NCBI RefSeq assembly: GCF_036032445.1 | Contig: NZ_CP107932.1 | Coordinates: 808,501-872,500, forward strand | Reading direction: 5' to 3' | Length of the DNA stretch: 64,000 nt | DNA from: Nocardia sp. NBC_00416 | Lineage (GTDB): Bacteria; Actinomycetota; Actinomycetes; Mycobacteriales; Mycobacteriaceae | Part shown: piece by piece, positions 48,813-57,627 of the stretch | Position numbering within the stretch: the stretch's first letter is position 1 | Layout of the letters: each line of letters opens with the position of its first letter | Notes under the pieces: model-generated | What the model was told of the DNA's origin: nothing | What the model saw: only the letters and a program-made list of their open reading frames with translations | The model's database searches: none | Program-made: the position numbers and the translations under genes

Positions 48813-50180
48813 GTGAGGGTGAGGTTCGTGAAGCCGCTTCTGGCAATCGTGGTGACTGTTCTGGTCGGTTGTACGTCGTTGGGCGGTTTCCCGTCCCGTG
48901 CGTACGCGGATGCACCGGAGGGCCCGGCAGCGCCGGCGGCCGCGAACCCGTCACCACTGCAGCAATGGATCGACGGCACGATCCCCGCTCCCGTGCAGTT
49001 CGCGGGTGGTGAGCCCGACCAGTCGCTGTGGCGCGGGGTGTTGCCGTCGGCGACAGAGGACCCGATGTTCGACGCCTGGCCCGCCGACCTCGCGACCCTG
49101 TCGCCGGGACAGATCATCGAAACGCGCGATATCACGGCGACGACCGCGGCGAGAATGGCGACGCCCATCTCGCGGGCGACCCTGCTGAAGTTCCGGTCCA
49201 CCTCCGCCTCGGGCGCTCCGTCCTTCGGGACCGCGACGCTGATCGTCCCGGCGACGGCGTGGCCCGGACCCGGACCCCGGCCGGTGGAGGTGAACGCGAT
49301 GCCGATCAATTCACTCGGGTCGCACTGCACCCCCGGATATCAGTTCTCGCACGACCTCTTGGATCGGCCCAACACCGATCTTCCGGTCTTCCTGCCGTCG
49401 GTCTGGTGGGCGCTGAGCAAGGGACACGCGGTCCTCATGCCGGACCATGAGGGTCCGCTGATGGCGTACGCCGAACCCAATGTCGCGGCACATGTGATGC
49501 TCGACGCCATCCGTGCGGTCCGCGCCCATGTGCCGGGTGAATTCGGTGCCAGCCGATATGTGGCCATCGGCTATTCCGGTGGCGCGATCGCCTCCTATGC
49601 GGCGGCCATGCTGCTCGACGAGTACGCACCGGACCTGGCGGGTGTGCTGATCGGCGCGGCAGCGGGCGGCCTGGTCACCGACAACTCGAGTGTGGCCCAC
49701 CAGTTCAACGGCAACATCTCCTCCGGGATCCTGTTGACGGTCGCGCTGGCGGTCTCGCGCGAACACCCCGAGATCCTTCGCTACATGAATCATCTCGGTC
49801 AATGGGTGGCGAGCTCGCCGCTGCGTGACATCTGTGGCGACGCCTCCGGGCCGCTCGGCGTGGTCGGCATTCCGATCGACGTCGCGGCGAACACCGCGAA
49901 CGCGCTGGACACTCCGTTCGCCGCGAAGATGTTCGAGCAGTTGGACCTGACCGGGCGAACGTCGACCGTACCGCTGTACATCTACCACGGCCTGCACGAT
50001 CCGTGGATTCCGCTCGACGACGCCCAGCGCATGTACCAGCAACAGTGCAGCCGTGGCGTTCCGGCCGTTTTCCGCATCGTGGGCGGCGAGCACCTGCTCG
50101 GTTATGTCAGCGGCTATCCCGAACTCGGCGGTTGGATAGATGCGCGCTTGCGCGGCGAACCCGCGCCTAGCGAGTGCTGA
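48813..50180 (+). CDS. secretory lipase, LIP family (paralogue)
   Basis: A 455-residue paralogue of the lipase at 47021-48403; from LKFRSTSASGAPSFGTATLIVPA to the end most blocks align (PDHEGPLMAYAEP, GYSGGAIASYAAAML, IYHGLHDPWIPLDDAQ). The N-terminus differs: VTVLVGCTSLGGFPSRAYADAP could be cut by signal peptidase I at AYADA or be a lipobox at LVGC. Starts at GTG 48813, 48819 or 48828 are possible; 48828 has GAGGG about 8 nt upstream. The pair suggests a local duplication with inversion and later divergence. Confidence 0.88.
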   Translation: MRVRFVKPLLAIVVTVLVGCTSLGGFPSRAYADAPEGPAAPAAANPSPLQQWIDGTIPAPVQFAGGEPDQSLWRGVLPSATEDPMFDAWPADLATLSPGQIIETRDITATTAARMATPISRATLLKFRSTSASGAPSFGTATLIVPATAWPGPGPRPVEVNAMPINSLGSHCTPGYQFSHDLLDRPNTDLPVFLPSVWWALSKGHAVLMPDHEGPLMAYAEPNVAAHVMLDAIRAVRAHVPGEFGASRYVAIGYSGGAIASYAAAMLLDEYAPDLAGVLIGAAAGGLVTDNSSVAHQFNGNISSGILLTVALAVSREHPEILRYMNHLGQWVASSPLRDICGDASGPLGVVGIPIDVAANTANALDTPFAAKMFEQLDLTGRTSTVPLYIYHGLHDPWIPLDDAQRMYQQQCSRGVPAVFRIVGGEHLLGYVSGYPELGGWIDARLRGEPAPSEC

Positions 50181-50598
50181 GCGGCCGACGTTCTCGCAAC
50201 TCGACATGCGGGGTCGCCGGCTCGCCGACCGGCACGATGCCGAACGACAGTGGCGGCCGGATCGGGTCCCGCGCCGAGACCGTCTCGCCGTGGCGGCACA
50301 GAGCGCATCACCTGCCTTGATGAACCGGCCTGTACGGCCCGGCGCAGTCCATAATCCGGACAGCGGCCGGGCCGTACCCGTCAGGTGGGGTATCAGCCCG
50401 CCACGATCCGCTCCCGCGGGTCCCGCGGCAGCTCGGGCCATGCCACCCGGCGGAGCGCATCGGCGGTGTTCGATTTCAACGCTGACCAGGGCGTCAATAT
50501 GGGGCACTAGCGGAAAACGTCTCATACGAAGCAGGCTGGGTTACACCGGCGCCCAGCAGTACGGCACCGGTGGCAGAACCCGAGGAGATGGCGAATCG
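50181..50598. other. 418-bp intergenic region, weak coding remnant on the minus strand
   Basis: Between the lipase and the phosphotransferase no intact gene is seen. On the minus strand at about 50395-50480 there is a protein-like C-terminus (LRRVAWPELPRDPRERIVAG then stop) without upstream coding support, perhaps a remnant. GAGGAG at 50582-50587 belongs to the next gene. Confidence 0.4.
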
Positions 50599-51639
50599 AT
50601 GACCCGAGACGACAGTGACCTACCGGCGCCCCGGCGCGTCGCGGCCGGTATCGATATCGAGCGGGTCACCGGTTGGTTCGCCGAACACATCCCCGCGGCC
50701 GCGCCACCCCTGCGGTTCGATCTGATCACCGGCGGCCGGTCCAACCTCACCTACCGCGTCCAGGACGAGTCCGGATCCCGCTGGGTGCTGCGCCGACCGC
50801 CCACCGGACACGTGCTGGCCTCCGCACACGATGTCGTCCGCGAGTTCCGGATCCTCGACCTGCTCGCCGGCGGTCCGGTTCCCGTCCCCCCGGTCCTGGG
50901 TTGCTGCGCCGACCACGCCGTGACCGGCGCCGATTTCTACGTCATGGAGTACGTGGACGGGATCGTCGCCGCCGACGCCGCATCCGCCGCCGCGATCCCC
51001 GAGGCGAGCCGCGCCGTCGCCTCGCGCAATATCGTCGATACGCTCGCGGCAGTCCACGCTGTCGACACCACCACCGGGCCGCTGGCCGAGATGCGCAGAT
51101 CCGGCAGCTACCTGGAACGCCAGCTGCGCCGCTGGCACCGCCAGCTCACCCTCGGCGGTCTCGGACCCGGACCTCTCTGGGAGGTCCATGACCTCCTCAC
51201 CCGGCGGATGCCGGACGAGCGCTGGACCGGGATCACCCACGGTGACTTCCGCCCGGGCAACCTGCTGATCGGGGTCGACGGAACCGTCCGGGCAGTTCTG
51301 GACTGGGAGCTGTGGACGGTCGGCGATGTCATGGCCGATATCGGCTGGCTCGCCGCCGCTTGGACATCGGCCGAACCGTTCGGCTGGGCTCCCGACCCCG
51401 CCGCGGGTTACCTCGATATCGACACGGTGCTCGCACGCTACGCCGACGCCACCGGCCGGGCCCTCGACGATCTGTCCTACTACCAGGCATTCGCGCTGTG
51501 GCGGCTGGCCGCCATTGCGGAGGGGGTGGCGGCGCGTTTCCGCGCCGGAGTAATGGGGGAACAGGACATCGACGTGACGGAGCTGTCGGAGCGACCCGCC
51601 CGCCTGGCCGAATCCGCGCGCGCGGTACTCACCGGCTGA
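50599..51639 (+). CDS. APH-like phosphotransferase (ACAD10-type kinase family)
   Basis: A 346-residue protein-kinase-like phosphotransferase. The N-lobe contains LITGGRSNLTYRVQDESGSRWVLRRPP (glycine loop and Lys region), then FYVMEYVDGIV. The catalytic loop is ITHGDFRPGNLLIGVDG with Asp and Asn, and the metal loop is AVLDWELWTVGDVMADIGW. This pattern is the ACAD10/APH group that phosphorylates 4-hydroxyacyl-CoA or other small hydroxyl substrates, not aminoglycosides specifically. It is a single gene, and a palindromic hairpin follows it. Confidence 0.88.
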   Translation: MTRDDSDLPAPRRVAAGIDIERVTGWFAEHIPAAAPPLRFDLITGGRSNLTYRVQDESGSRWVLRRPPTGHVLASAHDVVREFRILDLLAGGPVPVPPVLGCCADHAVTGADFYVMEYVDGIVAADAASAAAIPEASRAVASRNIVDTLAAVHAVDTTTGPLAEMRRSGSYLERQLRRWHRQLTLGGLGPGPLWEVHDLLTRRMPDERWTGITHGDFRPGNLLIGVDGTVRAVLDWELWTVGDVMADIGWLAAAWTSAEPFGWAPDPAAGYLDIDTVLARYADATGRALDDLSYYQAFALWRLAAIAEGVAARFRAGVMGEQDIDVTELSERPARLAESARAVLTG

Positions 51640-51658
51640 AGTCGACAAGGCACCGAGC

Positions 51659-51676
51659 GACACCGGAACAGGTGTC
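51659..51676. terminator. hairpin between convergent genes
   Basis: GACACC-GGAACA-GGTGTC, a perfect 6-bp stem 20 nt past the phosphotransferase stop and 31 nt from the stop of the convergent methyltransferase gene. There is no T-run. Confidence 0.45.
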
Positions 51677-51706
51677 CGGAGACAACCGTGCGCTGATCCG
51701 CGCGGT

Positions 51707-52990
51707 CTATCCCCAGACTCGTCGCGTCGCGGGCATATCGGCATGCCCCGTTGCCTCCGGAACCACACCGAGTACCTGGTGGATCCCGAGGCCGCAGTCC
51801 TCGAAGCCCAGCGCGGAGGCCGCCATATAGAGTCGCCAGATTCGTGCTCGCCCTTCGCCGACGAGTGCGGCCGCCTGTTCCCAGGCGTTTTCCAGATTCG
51901 CGACCCAATTGCGAAGAGTGCGCGCGTAATGCTCGCGCAGGGCCTCGACATCGCGAACCTCGAATCCGGCGCGTTCCATGGCCAGGACGACTTCGCCCAC
52001 GTCCACGAGTTCGCCGTCCGGGAAGACATAGCGCCCGACGAAGGATCGACTCTGCATGACGGAGCCGCCCGGCGAAGAGATGGCGTGGTTGAGCAGCCGG
52101 CCGCGCGGGCGCAGCAGTGCGCGCAGGGTGCCGAAGTATTCGTCAGCGCGCTTGGAGCCGACATGTTCGAACATCCCGATCGAGGAGATGGCGTCGAACT
52201 CTTCGCCGCGCAGGTCCCGATAATCGGCGAGCCTGATCTCTACACTGCCCGACAGTCCCGCGTCGGCGACTCGCCGCCGGGCGAGCTCGACCTGAGCGCT
52301 GCTGATGGTGACGCCGACGACCTGCGCCCCATAGGTCGACGCCGCGTGCATCGCCATGGACCCCCAGCCGCAACCCACGTCGAGCAGGCGCATACCCGAC
52401 TGTTCGGCCGCGCCCAATTTGCGGCAGATCAGGTCGTGCTTGGCGCGCTGGGCGTTCTCCAGTGAGCCGTCGTCGTCGGGCACGAACCGCGCGCAGGAGT
52501 AGGTCATGCTCGGTCCGAGGATCAGCCGGTAGAAGTCGTTGCCGACGTCGTAGTGGTGACTGATCGCCGCCGCATCGCGACGTTTGGTGTGCAATGGTCC
52601 GCGACGCGGGCGTGCCTCCTCCGGCGGGCGCCGCGGGCGACGGCCGAGCGCCCCGAGTCGCCGCGCCGTGGCGACGGCCTGCCAGGCTGCCCCGAGACCG
52701 AGGCGGGTGTCGTCCGGCGCGGTCGACTGGAGTGCTCGAAGCATCGTGAAGATGTCGCCGTCGAGATCCACTGTGCCGGAGACGAATGCCCGCGCCATGC
52801 CGAGTTCGCCGGGCGCCCAGACCAGGTGGCGCAGCGCATCCTCGGATCGCACGCGCATCGTGCCGGGGCTTTCGCCGTCGGGGTGGATCGCGCTGCCGTC
52901 CCAGAATTCGAACCCCACCGCAGGGTGCGGGCCGAAGGCGGCGTGCAGCAGAGGTCCGAACGCGGCAGCGATCGTGGCCTTGTTACCCAT
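51707..52990 (-). CDS. cyclopropane-fatty-acyl-phospholipid/mycolate-type synthase
   Basis: A 427-residue SAM-dependent cyclopropane synthase family protein that would methylate or cyclopropanate double bonds of membrane lipids. Hallmarks: AAISHHYDVGNDFYRLILGPSMTYSCARF, motif I RLLDVGCGWGSMAMHAAS, VVGVTISSAQVELARRR, and SIGMFEHVGSKRADEYF. The N-terminal 100 residues (FGPHPAVGFEFWDGSAIHP) are as in the longer CFA synthases rather than the 290-residue mycolate enzymes. It begins 74 nt after the isomerase stop, so it may be transcribed with that operon or alone. Confidence 0.9.
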   Translation of the reverse strand: MGNKATIAAAFGPLLHAAFGPHPAVGFEFWDGSAIHPDGESPGTMRVRSEDALRHLVWAPGELGMARAFVSGTVDLDGDIFTMLRALQSTAPDDTRLGLGAAWQAVATARRLGALGRRPRRPPEEARPRRGPLHTKRRDAAAISHHYDVGNDFYRLILGPSMTYSCARFVPDDDGSLENAQRAKHDLICRKLGAAEQSGMRLLDVGCGWGSMAMHAASTYGAQVVGVTISSAQVELARRRVADAGLSGSVEIRLADYRDLRGEEFDAISSIGMFEHVGSKRADEYFGTLRALLRPRGRLLNHAISSPGGSVMQSRSFVGRYVFPDGELVDVGEVVLAMERAGFEVRDVEALREHYARTLRNWVANLENAWEQAAALVGEGRARIWRLYMAASALGFEDCGLGIHQVLGVVPEATGHADMPATRRVWG

Positions 52991-53064
52991 CCGACCACTA
53001 TGGCCCGCGTCGCGCCGCTGGTGCGGCACCGACGCGGGCCATCCGGGCTGCCGCGTGTCCGGGT

Positions 53065-53937
53065 TCAGCCCACGAGGGACGGAAGGACCAGATCTCGGTA
53101 GCGCTGTTTCATCGTCTCGATCACTTCCCGGCCGTCGCCGGCCCATACCGCGGCATTGAAAATCTCGACCTCGACGTCGCCGCGGTAACCGGCGTTGCGA
53201 ACCCACCGGCCGATAGTCGCGAAGTCGATGACGCCGTCGCCCATCATGCCGCGGGACAGCAGTGGATCGGCGGTCATCGGGTTCAACCAATCGCACACTT
53301 GATACGAGCTGATCCGTCCGGAGGCACCGGCCCGGGCGATCTGTTCCGCCAGGGTCGGATCCCACCAGATATGGAACGTGTCGACCACGACGCCCACGGT
53401 CTCCGCCGGATGCGGCTGCGCCATCGACAACGCCTGTGCCAGTGTGGAGATCACCGCGCGGTCGGCGCAGAACATCGGATGCAGCGGTTCCAGAGCGAGG
53501 CGGATACCCCGCTCGGCCGCATACGGGACCAGCAGTGCCAGCCGCTCCTCCACTCGCGCCCGCGCGGCGACGAGATTCGGGTCCGGCATGCCGCCGACCA
53601 CCATCACCAGTTCTCGCGTGCCCAGTGTCGCCGCGTCGTCGATGGCACGGCGGTTGTCGTCGAGTGCCGGCTGCCCGTCGCCCGGCTCGGTCAGGAAGCC
53701 GCCCCGGCACAGACTGGAGACACGCAACCCCGCATCGGCGACGATCTTCGCCGCGGCAGCGGCGCCGATCTCGTCGACCCGATCCCGCCACAGTCCGATC
53801 GCGCCGAGCCCCGCGCGGGCAGCGCCGTCCACCGCCTCGGCGAGAGTCCACCGCTTCGTCGTCGCGGTATTCAGCGACAGGGATCGGTACGGATCGGTCA
53901 GGTCGAATGGAATATGCTGTGCCGCAACCGATGTCAT
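53065..53937 (-). CDS. sugar phosphate isomerase/epimerase-family TIM barrel (AP endonuclease 2 type)
   Basis: A 290-residue xylose-isomerase-like TIM barrel: WTLAEAVDGAARAGLGAIGLW, VADAGLRVSSLCRGGFL, IRLALEPLHPMFCADR with the metal-ligand Glu, VGVVVDTFHIWWDPTL with Asp and His, and VEIFNAAVWAGDGREV. Members isomerise or epimerise sugars, hydroxypyruvate or inositol derivatives with a divalent metal. The ATG start overlaps the DUF993 stop (ATGA). It is the third gene of the minus-strand LacI-regulon operon. Confidence 0.88.
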   Translation of the reverse strand: MTSVAAQHIPFDLTDPYRSLSLNTATTKRWTLAEAVDGAARAGLGAIGLWRDRVDEIGAAAAAKIVADAGLRVSSLCRGGFLTEPGDGQPALDDNRRAIDDAATLGTRELVMVVGGMPDPNLVAARARVEERLALLVPYAAERGIRLALEPLHPMFCADRAVISTLAQALSMAQPHPAETVGVVVDTFHIWWDPTLAEQIARAGASGRISSYQVCDWLNPMTADPLLSRGMMGDGVIDFATIGRWVRNAGYRGDVEVEIFNAAVWAGDGREVIETMKQRYRDLVLPSLVG

Positions 53938-55124
53938 GATGCCGATCCGTTCAGTTCGAGGTAGACCCGCATGCGGTGTGCGGCCAGGTCCGGGTCCGAC
54001 AGTAGTCCGGCCTTGTCCGCGAGCCGGAACAATTCGGCCAGATGGGGTACGGATCGGCCGGTGGACAGCCCCGCCACCATCGAGAAGCCCGGTTGTCTAC
54101 CGTTGAGCCACGACAAGAACGCGATGCCCGTCTTGTAGTAATACGTCGGCGCGGCGAAGATGTGGCGTCCGAGAGCCTGTGTGGCGCTGAGGATCTCCGA
54201 TGCGCGCGTCGTATTGCCGTTGTCGAGTTCCTGTAGCGCGGTGGAGGCGGCCGGGTAGATCGCCGCGAAGATGCCCAGCAGTGCGTCCGAATGCCCTTGC
54301 GCGTCACCGATGATCAGCTCGGGGTAGTTGAAATCGTCGCCGGTGTACAGCCGTACCCCGTCGGGCAGCGCGCGTCGCAGTGCGATCTCGTGCGCTGCGT
54401 CGAGCAGTGAGACCTTGACTCCGTCGATCTTCGACCTGTTGTCCTCGATGAGCGCGCGGAAGGTCTCGGTGGCGGTATCGATGGCGGTGCTGCCCCAATA
54501 TCCGTGCAGTGCGGGATCGAACATGGTGCCGAGCCAGTGCAGGATCACCGGCCGATCCACCCCGGCCAGCAATTTCTCGTAGACGTACAGGTAGTCGGCG
54601 GCCGACTGCGCGACCTGTACCAGTGCCCGCGAGGCCATCAGAATCACCTGTGCTCCGGCGTCGGTCACCACGTCGATCTGCGCGCGATAGGCGTCGACGA
54701 TCCGGTCGAGTCCGGCCGATCCGGCGGGGAGTCCGGCGAGGTCGAGCTGATCGGTTCCGGCCCCGCAGGCGAGCCTGCCGCCGACCGATGCGGCCTCGGC
54801 GCCGGATCGCCGGATCAGTTCCGCGGTCGCCGGCCAGTCGAGGCCCATTCCGCGCTGTGCAGTGTCCATGGCATCGGCCACGCCGAGCCCGTAGGACCAC
54901 AGTTCGCGCCGGTAGGCCAGCGTCGTGTCCCAGTCGACCGCCGCGGGCGCACCCGGCGTGTTGTCCGCCGTCACCCGCGGAATCACGTGCGCGGCAGCGA
55001 AAGCCACCCGCGAGGTGATCGGTCGCGTCGGGCGCGTCCACGCGCCCGGCGTACCGAGGACGTACGGTTCGAGCCGGTCGCCGACGGGCAGCGCGACCGA
55101 CAGGCCCGTGGACGTCGCGGTCAC
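53934..55124 (-). CDS. DUF993 family protein (dihydrodipicolinate-synthase-like TIM barrel)
   Basis: A 396-residue protein of the DUF993 family, annotated elsewhere only as DHDPS-like. A Schiff-base-type lysine is visible as Lys237 in SKIDGVKVSLLD, comparable to GIKxA in DHDPS, with a strand HWLGTMFDP upstream and LYTGDDFNYPELIIGD downstream. Class I aldolases or lyases of the DHDPS superfamily use this Lys to form an imine with a keto substrate. The GTG at 55124 overlaps the dehydrogenase stop. It lies in the operon between dehydrogenase and isomerase, so it probably cleaves or condenses the oxidised substrate. Confidence 0.85.
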   Translation of the reverse strand: MTATSTGLSVALPVGDRLEPYVLGTPGAWTRPTRPITSRVAFAAAHVIPRVTADNTPGAPAAVDWDTTLAYRRELWSYGLGVADAMDTAQRGMGLDWPATAELIRRSGAEAASVGGRLACGAGTDQLDLAGLPAGSAGLDRIVDAYRAQIDVVTDAGAQVILMASRALVQVAQSAADYLYVYEKLLAGVDRPVILHWLGTMFDPALHGYWGSTAIDTATETFRALIEDNRSKIDGVKVSLLDAAHEIALRRALPDGVRLYTGDDFNYPELIIGDAQGHSDALLGIFAAIYPAASTALQELDNGNTTRASEILSATQALGRHIFAAPTYYYKTGIAFLSWLNGRQPGFSMVAGLSTGRSVPHLAELFRLADKAGLLSDPDLAAHRMRVYLELNGSAS

Positions 55125-56284
55125 AGCGTCACCACCGGGATCTCGATCCGACGGCCTTCGGCGGAGCTGCGCAGTCCCAGTTCGGCCAGTTGCACGCCGC
55201 GTGCGGCGGAGAGCAGGCCGTAGCGGTGCGGCCGTTCGTGCACCACATCGGCGAGGAACTCCTCCCACTGCAATTTGAATCCGTTGTCCAGATCCGCGTT
55301 CGCGGGCACTTCCAGCCATTGATCACGGAACGGCTCGGTCACCGGAAGATCCGGATTCCAGACCGGCTTGGGCGTATGCGAACGATGCTGCGCGACGCAG
55401 GTGCGCAAACCGGCGACGGCCGAGCCGTGCGTTCCGTCGATCTGGAACTCGACGAGCTCATCGCGGTACACGCGCACCGCCCACGACGAGTTGATCTGTG
55501 CGATGACGCCGTTCTCCATCTCGAAGATCCCGTAGGCGGCATCGTCGGCGGTGGCCGGATAGGGATTCCCCTGTTCGTCCCATCGGGTGGGGATATGGGT
55601 CGTCGCCTTCGCGGTGACCGCCTCGACCTTGCCGAGCAGTCCCTCGAGCACGTAGTTCCAGTGACAGAACATATCGACGACGATGCCGCCGCCGTCCTCG
55701 GCGCGGTAGTTCCAGCTGGGTCGCTGGGCGGGTTGGCCGTCGCCCTCGAAGACCCAGTAGCCGAATTCGCCGCGCAGCGAGAGGATCCGGCCGAAGAAGC
55801 CTTCGTCGACGAGCCTGCGCAATTTCACCAGGCCGGGCAGGTAGAGCTTGTCGTGCACGACGCCCGCGGTGACGCCGGCATTCGCGGCCACCCTGGCGAG
55901 TTCGACGGCCTCCGCCAGTGTCTCGGCGGTCGGCTTCTCGGTGAAGACATGTTTACCTGCCTTCATCGCCGCCGCCAGCGCCGCCGCGCGACGTGAGGTG
56001 ACCTGCGCGTCGAAGTAGATATCGATCGACGGATCGGCGATGACGGCGGCGGCGTCGGTGCTCCATTCGGCGATGCCGTGTTGTCCGGCGAGTTCGGCGA
56101 GCTTGGCGGCATTGCGGCCGACCAGGATGGGCTCGACCTGGACGCGGGTGCCGTCCGGGAGCAGCAGGCCACCGCTGTCGCGGATCGGCAGGATCGATCG
56201 CATCAGATGCTGGCGGTAGCCCATGCGACCGGTGACGCCGTTCATGGCGATGCGGAGCGTGCGCGGGGGAGTGGAATCGGGCAT
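55121..56284 (-). CDS. Gfo/Idh/MocA-family NAD(P)-dependent dehydrogenase
   Basis: A 387-residue oxidoreductase: N-terminal nucleotide-binding region with TLRIAMNGVTGRMGYRQH, then AAMKAGKHVFTEKPTAETLAEA, the EKP dinucleotide/catalytic Lys motif. The C-terminal domain has GGGIVVDMFCHWNYVLEGLLG, placing the probable catalytic His. Such enzymes oxidise hydroxyls of sugars or inositols. It is the first gene of the minus-strand operon. Its promoter region carries the 14-bp LacI operator, so it is the likely first enzyme after uptake. Confidence 0.9.
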   Translation of the reverse strand: MPDSTPPRTLRIAMNGVTGRMGYRQHLMRSILPIRDSGGLLLPDGTRVQVEPILVGRNAAKLAELAGQHGIAEWSTDAAAVIADPSIDIYFDAQVTSRRAAALAAAMKAGKHVFTEKPTAETLAEAVELARVAANAGVTAGVVHDKLYLPGLVKLRRLVDEGFFGRILSLRGEFGYWVFEGDGQPAQRPSWNYRAEDGGGIVVDMFCHWNYVLEGLLGKVEAVTAKATTHIPTRWDEQGNPYPATADDAAYGIFEMENGVIAQINSSWAVRVYRDELVEFQIDGTHGSAVAGLRTCVAQHRSHTPKPVWNPDLPVTEPFRDQWLEVPANADLDNGFKLQWEEFLADVVHERPHRYGLLSAARGVQLAELGLRSSAEGRRIEIPVVTL

Positions 56285-56381
56285 TGGTATGTGCCTCTTC
56301 TGATTTGCGTAGCCGACGACCGCAGAATGGGTCGTGGACGGTGCGGATGGAACCGCACGCGTCGAGTGGACGAGTCAGCTC

Positions 56382-56395
56382 GGAATGCGCTTTCC
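56382..56395. promoter_or_regulatory. LacI-family operator GGAATGCGCTTTCC
   Basis: A near-palindrome in the 176-bp region between the divergent Gfo/Idh and lacI genes. Its exact reverse complement is at 57565-57578. The arms GGAA/TTCC flank a central GCGC, as expected for a LacI-family dimer. Confidence 0.75.
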
Positions 56396-56460
56396 AAGCT
56401 ATGCTAGTCACGAAGTCCGGTCAACCCCCCACCCGTACCGAGAGATCGAGGCACGAAGCC

Positions 56461-57501
56461 ATGGCGGCTGTGAGATTGCAAGACGTCGCGACCCGGGCGG
56501 GCGTTTCCCAGGCGACCGCATCCCGTGTGCTCAACGGCTCGTCGCGGGTTCCCGGCGAAGGTGTCGCCGACCGGGTTCGCGCCGCCGCCGCCGAGCTGGG
56601 ATATGTGGCGAACGCCCAGGCCCAGGCCCTCGCACGGTCGTCGACCGGACTCATCGGACTCGTCGTGCACGATATCGCCGACCCCTACTTCTCCTCGATC
56701 GTGCAGGGCGTCCAGGCGGCGGCGCGCCGGGCGGGCAAACTCGTCCTGCTGGCCAGCACGCAACGTGATTTCGATATCGAACGCGAATCCGTGAGCACCT
56801 TCATCTCGCACCGCGCCGATGCCATCATCCTGGCGGGTTCACGTCAGAGCGGGGATCTCGACCGCGACCTCGAGAAGGAATGCGCGCGGTATCTGGACAA
56901 CAGCGGCAAGGTGGTCGTGATCGGACAGCCGCTGTCGTTCGGTGCCGCCGTAGAGCCCGAAAATAATGCTGCAGCAGCACAATTGGCATATGCCTTGCTC
57001 GAGCAGGGGCACCGAGATTTCGCTGTCATCGGCGGGCCGGGCAATATCCGGACCGCTGTGGACCGGCGCAACGGCTTCGTCGAAGCGCTCGCGACGCGGG
57101 GCGTGACACCGCTGGTGGAGATCGCGGGGGATTTCTCCCGTGACGGCGGTTTCAGCGCCGCGCGTCGCCTTTCCGCCGCACTGGATCTGCGTCCCGGGCA
57201 GGTCGGCGATGTCGCGCCCTGCGTATTCGCCGTGAGCGATGTGATGGCGATCGGGGCGATCGCGGCGTGGCGTGAGCTCGGCCTCGCGGTCCCCGGTGAT
57301 GTCTGCGTCGCCGGGTTCGACGATATTCCCACGCTGCGTGACCACGTGCCCGGTCTGTCGACGGTCGCGTTGGCGCTGGTCGATATCGGCGAGCGCGCCG
57401 TGGGGCTCGCGCTCGACGACTCCGCCACGGCTTCGCGTATCCACGAATTCGTGCCCGGCCGCGTGATCCTGCGCGACAGCAGTGTTCCGCGACAGGTCTG
57501 A
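56461..57501 (+). CDS. LacI-family repressor
   Basis: A 346-residue LacI/GalR protein. The N-terminal headpiece is RLQDVATRAGVSQATASRVLNGSSRVPG, with the hinge AAELGYVANAQAQALARSSTG, and the periplasmic-binding-like domain includes LIGLVVHDIADPYFSSIVQGV. The C-terminus keeps FAVSDVMAIGAIAAWRELGL and VAGFDDIP. It lies between two target operons that each carry its operator, so it senses the sugar-like substrate taken up. The ATG is preceded by GAGAGATCGAGG-type sequence, which is adequate. Confidence 0.92.
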   Translation: MAAVRLQDVATRAGVSQATASRVLNGSSRVPGEGVADRVRAAAAELGYVANAQAQALARSSTGLIGLVVHDIADPYFSSIVQGVQAAARRAGKLVLLASTQRDFDIERESVSTFISHRADAIILAGSRQSGDLDRDLEKECARYLDNSGKVVVIGQPLSFGAAVEPENNAAAAQLAYALLEQGHRDFAVIGGPGNIRTAVDRRNGFVEALATRGVTPLVEIAGDFSRDGGFSAARRLSAALDLRPGQVGDVAPCVFAVSDVMAIGAIAAWRELGLAVPGDVCVAGFDDIPTLRDHVPGLSTVALALVDIGERAVGLALDDSATASRIHEFVPGRVILRDSSVPRQV

Positions 57502-57521
57502 CCTGCGACAATTCCAGACCC

Positions 57522-57578
57522 TTGACACTGTGGGTCCGGTCACACTAGCCTCGGTTCCAGCTTCGGAAAGCGCATTCC
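57522..57578 (+). promoter_or_regulatory. promoter TTGACA-N18-TAGCCT with LacI operator
   Basis: TTGACA (57522-57527) and TAGCCT (57546-57551) form a good sigma70-type pair. GGAAAGCGCATTCC (57565-57578) follows at about the transcription start, so bound LacI would block initiation. The operator is the exact reverse complement of 56382-56395. Confidence 0.75.
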
Positions 57579-57627
57579 CAGCGGGCGCAGTGCGAACCCC
57601 GCTCCACTACTAGCTCTAGGACTCCAG

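Noticed and set aside
50588..50602. Four-residue minicistron MANR overlapping the phosphotransferase start
   Set aside because: Could couple translation but is easily due to chance; the normal start with GAGGAG upstream is sufficient.
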